Translations under genes and position numbers: made by a program
Part shown: positions 1 to 5,569 of the stretch, one piece after another
How positions within the stretch are numbered: position 1 is the first letter of the stretch
How the letters are laid out: each line of letters starts with the position of its first letter
The notes under the pieces: generated by a model
Seen by the model: only the letters and a program-made list of their open reading frames with translations
The model's database searches: none
Told to the model about the DNA's origin: nothing
Assembly: GCA_021604585.1 (NCBI GenBank)
Contig: BQJG01000079.1
Span: 1 to 13,550, forward strand
Direction: 5' to 3'
Length of the DNA: 13,550 bases
DNA from: Hyphococcus sp.
Lineage (GTDB): Bacteria > Pseudomonadota > Alphaproteobacteria > Caulobacterales > Parvularculaceae

Positions 1-929
1 TCGACAAGGCGGGCGATGACCTCGCGCGAGTCGTATGGCTGGCGGTAATCGACCGGCACGATGCCGAGCAATTCCTCTGCATCATAGCGCGGCTCCTCGA
101 ACGAGCGGTCGCGCTGCGCCTTGTCCCAGCCCAGCTTGGCGACAATCTCGCGCGCGATGCGAACGCCCTCGGAATCATTCTCGGCCATATATTCCGCAAG
201 GCCCGAGACATGATAGTGCATCTCCGCCCCACCGAGATCTTCGTCGGTTGCGATTTCGCCGGTCGCGGCTTTCAATAGCGGCGGGCCAGCGAGAAAGATT
301 TTCGATCTGCCGCGCACTGCGACGACATAATCCGACAATCCGGTCTGATAAGCGCCGCCAGCCGTCGACGATCCATGCACCACGGAAATCACCGGGCAAC
401 CGGCGGCGGAAAGCCGCGCGAGATTGGCGAAGCTGCGCCCGCCGGACACGAACATCTCCGCCTGGCGCATCAGATTAGCGCCGGCGCTTTCGATCAGCTG
501 TACGAAGGGAAGTTTATTCTCAAGCGCCAGCGCCTGCGCACGCAAAGCCTTGTGGACACCCATGGGCGTCGCCGCGCCGCCCTTGATGCCGCTGTCCGAT
601 GCAGTGACGAGGCAGCGCACGCCGGAGATGAAGCCGATGCCGGAAATTCCGCCGCCGCCGGAAATATTCCGGTCGCCATCATCGTCATGCATTTTATAAC
701 CGCACAGGGTCGAAATCTCGACGAAAGGCGCGCCGCGATCGAGCACCAGCGCCAAGCGTTCGCGCGGCAGGAGCTGGCCGCGCTTTTCAAATTTCGGTTT
801 CGCCCGCGCCGAGGTCTCGGTGATCTTCTGCTCAAGCGCGCGAAACTCTTCGATCAGGCGCAAATGATCGGCGCGGTTCTGCGCGTAGGTTTCGCTACGC
901 GTGTCGATCTCACTTTCAAAAACCGGCAT
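1..929 (-). CDS. Acyl-CoA carboxylase carboxyltransferase (beta) subunit, partial
   Basis: This is the N-terminal 309 codons of the subunit that transfers the carboxyl group from carboxybiotin to an acyl-CoA; the reading frame is open to the window edge, so the C-terminal half lies outside. My translation starts MPVFESEIDTRSE and contains the carboxyltransferase blocks KRGQLLPRERLALVLD, YKMHDDDGDRN, ASDSGIKGGAATPMG, HGSSTAGGAYQTGLSDY and AGPPLLKAATGEIATDEDLG, then AEELLGIVPVDYRQPYDSREV. These match the methylcrotonyl-/geranyl-CoA carboxylase group. From memory of AtuC (geranyl-CoA carboxylase beta), the resemblance is strong, but substrate cannot be fixed without the biotin-carrying alpha subunit, which is not in the window. 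A GGGAG ribosome-binding site (plus-strand 941-945) sits 11 nt before the ATG. The gene diverges from the TetR gene, and the palindrome at 954-977 lies in its upstream region, which suggests control by that regulator. Confidence 0.93.
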   Translation of the reverse strand, partial: MPVFESEIDTRSETYAQNRADHLRLIEEFRALEQKITETSARAKPKFEKRGQLLPRERLALVLDRGAPFVEISTLCGYKMHDDDGDRNISGGGGISGIGFISGVRCLVTASDSGIKGGAATPMGVHKALRAQALALENKLPFVQLIESAGANLMRQAEMFVSGGRSFANLARLSAAGCPVISVVHGSSTAGGAYQTGLSDYVVAVRGRSKIFLAGPPLLKAATGEIATDEDLGGAEMHYHVSGLAEYMAENDSEGVRIAREIVAKLGWDKAQRDRSFEEPRYDAEELLGIVPVDYRQPYDSREVIARLV

Positions 930-953
930 GGGGGCCGTCGCTCCCGGCTTGAC

Positions 954-977
954 AAAACAATATAATCATATTGTTTT
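954..977. promoter_or_regulatory. 24-bp palindrome, probable TetR operator
   Basis: The outer arms AAAACAATAT and ATATTGTTTT are perfect. The whole 24-bp element matches at 11 of 12 symmetric pairs; only 964/967 fails. It fills the divergent gap between the carboxylase start (929) and the TetR start (978). TATAAT (961-966) lies inside it and TTGACA (949-954) overlaps its left end, though these two hexamers are only 6 bp apart and cannot belong to one promoter. TetR-family repressors usually bind such palindromes in their own divergent promoter region, so the inference is autoregulation plus control of the carboxylase gene. Confidence 0.75.
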
Positions 978-1610
978 ATGCAAATGAGCAACCCGCGTCA
1001 AGCCCCCGGCCCTTCAGCTAGGCAGCAGGAAAAGTCCGCCGATATGCGCCGGCGGATTTGCGAAGGAGCCGTCTCCTGCCTCTCGGCGCGCGGCTATCAT
1101 GGCGCTTCGATCAAGCAGGTGGTCGACGCGGCGGGCGTCAGCCTTGGCGCTTTGCAGCACCATTTCCCTTCCAAGGACGACCTCGTCGAGGCGACCGCCG
1201 AATATCTGCTGAGCCGGTCGATAAAATGGTTCCAGCGGGCGAAGCTCAACATCGACAATGACAAGGACGCCTTTGGCGGCATGATCCGCCGCTCCTGGCG
1301 CGAACAGTTCACAACGGAAGAGTATGGCGCGCTGCTGGAAATTCTCGTGGCGGCGAGAACCAATGCGGGTTTACAAAAACGCATCGCGCCGAAGCTCGAC
1401 GACTGGCGCGTAAAGATTGAGCGCGAGCTGCGCGACGTCCTTCCTGCAAACAACGCCGACGCTGACCGGCTCGAAGCGATCCTGACCATCGGCCGCTGCA
1501 TGATGACCGGTCTGCTGGTGCATGACGGTTTGCTTGGCGATGAAAAACGCATGCGCAACGTTGTTGACGCGTGGGTTCACATCGCGACAGAGTCGCCGGG
1601 TCAAGCTTAG
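978..1610 (+). CDS. TetR/AcrR-family transcriptional regulator
   Basis: This is a 210-residue DNA-binding regulator. The N-terminal helix-turn-helix spans about residues 28-64, with the family pattern GYHGASIKQVVDAAGVS then LGALQHHFPSKDDLVEA, including the HHFPSKDDL turn typical of TetR proteins. The remaining alpha-helical C-terminal part would be the ligand-binding and dimerisation domain; acyl-CoA effectors are common for regulators beside acyl-CoA genes, but the ligand here is unknown. The start is uncertain. ATG 978 directly abuts the operator palindrome and has no Shine-Dalgarno; ATG 984 is no better; ATG 1044 (residue 23) has AGGAAAAG at 1027-1034, 9 nt upstream, and would give a 188-residue protein that still keeps the whole HTH. 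A leaderless transcript would explain the upstream starts. It probably controls the divergent carboxylase, itself and the thioesterase 12 nt downstream. Confidence 0.93.
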   Translation: MQMSNPRQAPGPSARQQEKSADMRRRICEGAVSCLSARGYHGASIKQVVDAAGVSLGALQHHFPSKDDLVEATAEYLLSRSIKWFQRAKLNIDNDKDAFGGMIRRSWREQFTTEEYGALLEILVAARTNAGLQKRIAPKLDDWRVKIERELRDVLPANNADADRLEAILTIGRCMMTGLLVHDGLLGDEKRMRNVVDAWVHIATESPGQA

Positions 1611-1622
1611 AAAGACCGTCTC

Positions 1623-2042
1623 ATGAAACCAGACATAACCGCCGGCCTGAATGCGGTTGGCTCCGAGTTTTTGCCCGGCCTCCTCGGAATAAATTTCACG
1701 AATACGGGTGACGGCTGGGTCGAAGCGGAGCTCGCGATCCGCAAGGCATTGATGGCGCCGAACGGATTCCTGCATGCGGGCGCGGTTGTCACGCTGGCCG
1801 ACACCGCCTGCGGCTATGGCTGCGTCCGAGCCCTGCCCGAAGGCGCCAGCGGCTTCACCACTGTTGAACTGAAATCGAATTTTCTCGGCACGGCCCGCGA
1901 CGGCGCTATTGAATGCCGGGCGGAGGCCAAACATCTCGGCCGCACGACACAGCTCTGGGATGCGACGGTGAAACATCGCGAGACCGGCAAGGTGATCGCC
2001 CTCTTCCGCTGCACGCAAATGGTGTTGTGGCCGAAGGGATAG
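1623..2042 (+). CDS. PaaI-family hotdog-fold thioesterase
   Basis: This 139-residue single-domain protein has the usual length for PaaI/YbgC-like acyl-CoA thioesterases, which hydrolyse acyl-CoA to free acid and CoA in the cytoplasm. The motif NGFLHAGAVVTLADTACGYG (residues 47-66) is the family's HGG...D signature on the central hotdog helix, with Asp60 in the catalytic position and Ala in place of the usual second Gly. The later strand pattern FTTVELKSNFLGTA is also typical. The gene begins 12 nt after the TetR stop with only a weak purine-rich stretch (AGAAAGA) upstream, so it is probably co-transcribed with the regulator. In the context of acyl-CoA dehydrogenase, carboxylase and ligase genes, a role in clearing or recycling CoA-bound intermediates is plausible. 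The native substrate is unknown. Confidence 0.9.
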   Translation: MKPDITAGLNAVGSEFLPGLLGINFTNTGDGWVEAELAIRKALMAPNGFLHAGAVVTLADTACGYGCVRALPEGASGFTTVELKSNFLGTARDGAIECRAEAKHLGRTTQLWDATVKHRETGKVIALFRCTQMVLWPKG

Positions 2043-2052
2043 TCGCGCTGCA

Positions 2053-2544
2053 TTATTTCCAATCCGCAACCGTAAAAGTCGCACAGCCGGAATCGCCTTC
2101 TTCACCCGAATAACACTCTGTTTGACGAAAATGAAAATTGAGATTTCTTTTTCCCAGCCTCGTGTCTGCATCGACACTGACAACCTCATCGAATTCATCT
2201 TTTTCCAATTTTATTCTATTCGTGAAGCAGGAAGCTGCGCCGTAGGAAATTTCTCCGAGACCGTAATAATGAGTAGGGCTCCTGATCGCTTCATATAAGG
2301 CGCGATCTATTTCATCCAGATCTCTTTCAGAGCTCATTGAAGCCCCCATAACAATGCAGTCTTCGCAATCAGGCCAATGAAAAGAAACTGAACGTTGACT
2401 AGAGTCAGCCGGATAAGGTGCGAGAGCCCAATCTTCAATTTCACTGCAATGATTTGACAGTAATTTTTTTGCGCGCACCATCTCTGATGTGGCGCATGCG
2501 CCCAACAATAAGGCCAAAATGATTGCGGCATGTATTGCTTTCAT
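2053..2544 (-). CDS. Hypothetical small lipoprotein
   Basis: This 163-residue protein has no family I recognise. The N-terminus MKAIHAAIILALLLGAC is a classic lipoprotein signal peptide with lipobox LLGAC, so lipidation at Cys17 and envelope anchoring are predicted. The mature part is cysteine-rich (SNHCSEIEDW, PDCEDC, ASCFTN, TECYS, SGCATF), compatible with periplasmic disulfides, and acidic. Its ATG overlaps the stop of the upstream GST gene in an ATGA junction (2544-2541), which implies translational coupling. The DNA is AT-richer than its neighbours: hand counts on three 60-base lines give 37, 52 and 45 percent GC. That may reflect a recent or poorly conserved gene. The gene converges on the thioesterase with only 10 nt between stops and no obvious terminator. 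Confidence 0.75.
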   Translation of the reverse strand: MKAIHAAIILALLLGACATSEMVRAKKLLSNHCSEIEDWALAPYPADSSQRSVSFHWPDCEDCIVMGASMSSERDLDEIDRALYEAIRSPTHYYGLGEISYGAASCFTNRIKLEKDEFDEVVSVDADTRLGKRNLNFHFRQTECYSGEEGDSGCATFTVADWK

Positions 2545-3146
2545 TTTGCGCTCGCTCCCTGAAATGCCTCACGAGCGCTTAACCGCCCCCACCACCCTTT
2601 CACATTCGGCGTCATCGCTTCTTCGATGCCGAGCGTATTGGCGAAATAGAGCGCGTAAGCAACGCAGATGTCGGCCATGGTGAAGCGCTCCGCACAGAGA
2701 TAGTCGCGGTTTTCCAGCGCCGCCTCGACCGAACGCCAGCGGCCGAGAAACCATTTCCTGTAGTCTTCGACCACTTGCGGCTGGCGGCGCCCTTCGGGCT
2801 CCAATGCGGAATAACGAAACACCAAGGTCTGCGGGAAGGTCAGCGTCGCATCGGACCGGTGCAACCAGTTGAGATAGGCGCCGTAGTCTTTTTCATCCGG
2901 CGTGACGGCCAGCGGCGTCGGCCCGTATTTGACGCCCAGATATTCGCAGATGCCGGCGCTCTCGGTCATCATCACGTCGCCGTCGATCAGGCAGGGCACG
3001 GTGCCGAGCGGATTGATCTCCTTGTAGGTCTTGTCGAAAACGCGCGGCGGAAATTTGAGCGTGACAAGTTCATAATCGAGCCCCATTTCCTCCAGCGCCC
3101 AGACGCAGCGCAGCGACCTTGCCCCCTGACAGTGATAGAGTTTCAC
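2541..3146 (-). CDS. Glutathione S-transferase family protein
   Basis: This soluble enzyme of about 201 residues would conjugate or otherwise use glutathione. The thioredoxin-like N-domain begins VKLYHCQGARSLRCVWALEEMG; ARS resembles the Ser-type active site of this bacterial GST group. NPLGTVPCL carries the cis-proline and TESAGICEYL the glutathione gamma-glutamyl-binding Glu-Ser pair. The all-helical C-domain includes FTMADICVAYAL, the N-capping box. I prefer the GTG start at 3146, because the upstream ATG at 3182 would translate a palindromic intergenic repeat into a family-atypical leader (MTPACAGVSGVI). The true GST fold begins at VKLYHC. The stop overlaps the lipoprotein start. The physiological substrate is not evident. 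Confidence 0.92.
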   Translation of the reverse strand: MKLYHCQGARSLRCVWALEEMGLDYELVTLKFPPRVFDKTYKEINPLGTVPCLIDGDVMMTESAGICEYLGVKYGPTPLAVTPDEKDYGAYLNWLHRSDATLTFPQTLVFRYSALEPEGRRQPQVVEDYRKWFLGRWRSVEAALENRDYLCAERFTMADICVAYALYFANTLGIEEAMTPNVKGWWGRLSAREAFQGASAK

Positions 3147-3150
3147 AATA

Positions 3151-3249
3151 ACCCCGCTCACCCCCGCGCAGGCGGGGGTCAAGTCTTCCGTGGATCCCCG
3201 CTGCAGTTTATCCTCGGGCCGGCCTTTGGCCGGACCCGGGGGCGGGGAT
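3151..3249. repeat. Nested palindromic intergenic repeat
   Basis: Two structures are joined. The first is a hairpin at 3160-3179: an 8-bp stem ACCCCCGC/GCGGGGGT with loop GCAG, preceded by CCCCGCTC. The second has outer arms ATCCCCGC (3194-3201) and GCGGGGAT (3242-3249) enclosing another hairpin at about 3212-3241, with core stem CCGGCC/GGCCGG, a TTT loop and a single bulged A. The first hairpin and its flank match the repeat at 11297-11374. This is a multi-copy intergenic palindrome of the type common in proteobacteria. It lies in the 5' region of the GST gene and ahead of the acyl-CoA dehydrogenase gene. Confidence 0.85.
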
Positions 3250-3343
3250 GATCAAAGGATAGGTTGCGGGCAAAACAAAGATCAAGGCGGATGCACTGCG
3301 AATCGCAATTGACGCGCCTCATGCCGCGAAACACCATGCACCC

Positions 3344-4519
3344 ATGACCCAGCCCCTATCATTCGACGCGACACGATTGCCCTCACCGCATTTGAACGAC
3401 AGTCACGAGGCGTGGCGGAAAAGCGTACGCGCCTTTGTCGATCGTGAAATCATCGACCATGTTGCTGACTGGGACGAGGCCGGAGCGTTTCCGCGCGAAC
3501 TTCACAATACGGCAGCGGCGGCGGGGCTGATCGGTCTCGGCTATCCAGAAGACTTTGGCGGCGTCAGCGACGGCGTCGATATTTTTCACTCACTGATCGC
3601 CTCGGAAGAACTGGCGCGCGCCGGATCAGGCGGCCTCGTCGCCGGGCTGATGACTCACGGCATCGGCTTGCCGCCGATCATGGCGCTCGGTTCCAACGCC
3701 TTGAAGAAGCGCGTGGCCCCGAAGGTTCTTTCTGGTGATAAGCTGATTGCCCTTTGCGTCACTGAACCGTCCGGCGGATCGGACGTCGCCAATCTCAAAA
3801 CCAAAGCGGTGCGAAATGGCGATGCTTATATCGTCAATGGCGAGAAGACATTTATTACAACGGGCATGCGCGCTGATTTTCTGACCGTCGCCGTGCGCAC
3901 CGGCGGTGATGGCGCAGGCGGATTGTCATTCCTTCTGATCGAAGCTGACCGGCCGGGCGTGACGCGCGCACCGCTTAAAAAAATGGGCTGGTGGATGTCG
4001 GATACAGCGAGCATTCACTTCAACGATGTCGCTGTTCCCGCCGAAAACCTGATCGGCCAGGAGAACGCGGGTTTCGCCGGGATCGTGACGAATTTCAACA
4101 TGGAGCGACTATCGATGGCGGCGCAGGCGATCGCCTTTGCCCGCGTTTGCATTGAGGATGCCGCAAACTGGGCGCGCGAGCGGGAAACATTCGGCAAGCC
4201 GCTCGCGAAGCATCAGGTTATCCGGCACAAGTTTGCAGAGATGGTGCGCCAGACAAATGCTTCCTCCGCCTATCTCGATCACTGCACATGGCGGGTTGCA
4301 CGCGGAGAATCGCCCATTGCGGAACTCTCGCTCCTCAAGGTTCAAGCAACGCGGACCATGGAGTATTGCGCCCGGGAGGCGATGCAGATCTTCGGCGGCG
4401 CTGGGTTCATGCGCGGTTGCAGGGTGGAACGCATCTACCGCGAAGTGCGCGTCATGGCGATTGGCGGCGGCTCTGAAGAGATCATGAACGACCTCGCCGC
4501 GCGACAAATGGGCCTCTAA
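3344..4519 (+). CDS. Acyl-CoA dehydrogenase
   Basis: This 391-residue FAD flavoenzyme introduces the alpha-beta double bond into an acyl-CoA and passes electrons to ETF. The helical N-domain is about residues 20-135. The beta-domain has the FAD/substrate signature LCVTEPSGGSDVANL (137-151) and NGEKTFITTG (165-174). The C-terminal helical domain has RETFGKPLAKHQVI (280-293) and MQIFGGAGFMRG (347-358). The position that carries the catalytic Glu in medium-chain enzymes is Gly here (AIGGGSEEI), whereas Glu254 in FNMERLS aligns with the helix-G base of isovaleryl- and long-chain acyl-CoA dehydrogenases. That supports a branched or long acyl substrate. No convincing Shine-Dalgarno precedes the ATG. 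A terminator at 4541-4575 closes the unit. Confidence 0.95.
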   Translation: MTQPLSFDATRLPSPHLNDSHEAWRKSVRAFVDREIIDHVADWDEAGAFPRELHNTAAAAGLIGLGYPEDFGGVSDGVDIFHSLIASEELARAGSGGLVAGLMTHGIGLPPIMALGSNALKKRVAPKVLSGDKLIALCVTEPSGGSDVANLKTKAVRNGDAYIVNGEKTFITTGMRADFLTVAVRTGGDGAGGLSFLLIEADRPGVTRAPLKKMGWWMSDTASIHFNDVAVPAENLIGQENAGFAGIVTNFNMERLSMAAQAIAFARVCIEDAANWARERETFGKPLAKHQVIRHKFAEMVRQTNASSAYLDHCTWRVARGESPIAELSLLKVQATRTMEYCAREAMQIFGGAGFMRGCRVERIYREVRVMAIGGGSEEIMNDLAARQMGL

Positions 4520-4540
4520 CTCAGACACAAATCGAAAGAA

Positions 4541-4575
4541 AAACCCCGCCGATGGGGGACCATTCAGCGGGGTTT
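4541..4575. terminator. Bidirectional intrinsic terminator
   Basis: A perfect 9-bp stem, AAACCCCGC (4541-4549) with GCGGGGTTT (4567-4575), encloses a 17-nt loop. On the minus strand the stem runs into TTTTTCTTTC, and on the plus strand it is followed by AGTTTTCT. It sits between two convergent stops (4519 and 4599) and can end both the acyl-CoA dehydrogenase and the VPLPA-CTERM transcripts. Confidence 0.85.
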
Positions 4576-4598
4576 AGTTTTCTCGAGAAAAGGTTTGT

Positions 4599-5339
4599 CT
4601 AAATGGTTTTCTTTTTTGCTCGTCCAGCGAAGCCCAAGCCGGAGATGCCGGCTATGAACAACCACGCAGCCGCCGGCAGCGGCACTTCCGGAGTTGGCTC
4701 CATTGGCTCTTGAAAGTTTAAACCGACAATTGCAGCAACATCAGAAGAACCTATGGGCGTATTCTCATCATCACGGCTGGTTTGAACGTAAAGCGGCGCG
4801 CTAATGACGGCGTCCAAAGCAAAGCCTAGATTGGTGAAATCAAATCCCCAGATCGTGTAATCTTTGCCATCAACTTCCACGACATCAAGTTTGTCGCCGA
4901 TAATTTGCATTCCGTTGAGGATCAGCGTCACAGCGGGCGGATCATCCTGATCCAGCGTTTCGAAGACGATGACATCATTGCCTACGCCATTGATGAGCAC
5001 TTTGCCGTCATCAAAAAATGCAGCGAGGACATCCGGATCCTGAAGTACTGTGTTGTTTTCATCAAGCTCAACGTCAGTATCGAGATCAAAGCCAACAACT
5101 TCCAGCGCGCGGCACTCAATGCCGTTGGCGCCCACTGTCGAAGCCGCGTTCGTTGGATCGATACATGCCTCGCGGCGATTCTCGTTGAGCCCTGCGAAAA
5201 CGCCGCCTTGAGCCCAAAGGACTGTCGTCGCGGCATTGTCCGTATCAAAACTAACGCTTCCCAGCGTCATTGGCGCGGCATATGCGTTAGCGGCAAAGCA
5301 AAAGCTCAGCCCCAGCGCAGTCGTGATTAATTTCTTCAT
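4599..5339 (-). CDS. Secreted protein with VPLPA-CTERM (PEP-CTERM-like) sorting signal
   Basis: This is a 246-residue predicted extracellular or cell-surface protein. The chosen ATG at 5339 gives MKKLITTALGLSFCFAANAYA, a clean Sec signal peptide likely cut after AYA, and has GGGGGAG just upstream; the ATG at 5381 would add 14 residues ahead of it. The C-terminus has the tripartite sorting signal: VPLPAAAWLF (219-228), a hydrophobic helix, then a basic end RAKKK. This is the VPLPA variant of PEP-CTERM, which is processed by an exosortase at the membrane and often linked to exopolysaccharide or biofilm matrix. The middle is acidic and Asp-rich (DLDTDVELDENN) with two cysteines that could pair; I recognise no enzymatic domain. 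No exosortase lies in the window, so the sorting enzyme must be encoded elsewhere. Confidence 0.88.
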   Translation of the reverse strand: MKKLITTALGLSFCFAANAYAAPMTLGSVSFDTDNAATTVLWAQGGVFAGLNENRREACIDPTNAASTVGANGIECRALEVVGFDLDTDVELDENNTVLQDPDVLAAFFDDGKVLINGVGNDVIVFETLDQDDPPAVTLILNGMQIIGDKLDVVEVDGKDYTIWGFDFTNLGFALDAVISAPLYVQTSRDDENTPIGSSDVAAIVGLNFQEPMEPTPEVPLPAAAWLFIAGISGLGFAGRAKKKTI

Positions 5340-5382
5340 GGTCTCCCCCAAAAAAGTCACTAACTCACTGTATCTTATCAAT

Positions 5383-5394
5383 TTCGGCGCCGAA
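5383..5394. promoter_or_regulatory. 12-bp perfect palindrome upstream of the VPLPA-CTERM gene
   Basis: TTCGGCGCCGAA is perfectly symmetric and lies 44 nt upstream of the VPLPA-CTERM start. Read on the minus strand it is closely followed by GATAAGATA, a possible -10 region. That position would suit an operator, but the factor is unknown and a 12-bp palindrome can occur by chance. Confidence 0.35.
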
Positions 5395-5423
5395 CTGATA
5401 GTCGGTTGTAAAGAATTCAGTAA

Positions 5424-5446
5424 TTTTTAGTGAAATCCGCTAAAAA
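5424..5446. repeat. AT-rich inverted repeat in the VPLPA-CTERM upstream region
   Basis: Perfect 7-bp arms, TTTTTAG (5424-5430) and CTAAAAA (5440-5446), are separated by 9 nt. It is too AT-rich for a good terminator stem, so a protein-binding site in the promoter region is the likelier reading. Function is not established. Confidence 0.35.
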
Positions 5447-5490
5447 CCCGGTGAAGCTCACTACTCTGGATTGAATCCTGGCGATCATCA

Positions 5491-5512
5491 CACCCGGCGG
5501 GTGGCGTTTTTT
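5491..5512 (+). terminator. Plus-strand terminator-like hairpin without an obvious gene
   Basis: Stem CACCC/GGGTG (5491-5495, 5499-5503) with a GGC loop is followed by a run of six T (5507-5512). It has the shape of a short intrinsic terminator on the plus strand, yet no plus-strand gene ends nearby. It could stop antisense transcription or an unannotated small RNA; the stem is short. Confidence 0.4.
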
Positions 5513-5518
5513 GCCAAA

Positions 5519-5537
5519 ATTCGCCGAAACGGCGAAT
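5519..5537 (-). terminator. Probable terminator of the acyl-CoA ligase gene
   Basis: A perfect 8-bp stem, ATTCGCCG/CGGCGAAT, with a 3-nt loop lies 32 nt beyond the ligase stop. On the minus strand it is followed by only a short T tract (TTTGG), so termination may be partial. Confidence 0.6.
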
Positions 5538-5569
5538 CAAGCGTCTGATTCACTCCCTGGCTTTGGCGC

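Noticed and set aside
35..835. Several overlapping open frames on both strands at 35-478, 375-965, 424-699 and 494-835
   Set aside because: They are out-of-frame shadows of the carboxylase gene, which reads open across 1-929 with recognisable motifs; the shadows are Arg/Ala-rich and have no family pattern.
949..966. TTGACA and TATAAT as one strong promoter
   Set aside because: The hexamers are only 6 bp apart, too close to work as a -35/-10 pair.
3147..3182. N-terminal extension of the GST from an ATG at 3182
   Set aside because: The extra 12 residues are translated from a palindromic repeat; the GST fold begins at the GTG at 3146.
3151..3249. CRISPR-like repeats
   Set aside because: The units are palindromes without regular spacing or repeated spacers, and no cas gene is present.
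2775..3251. 158-codon plus-strand frame opposite the GST gene
   Set aside because: It is the antisense of a recognised gene and runs into repeats; its residues match no family pattern.
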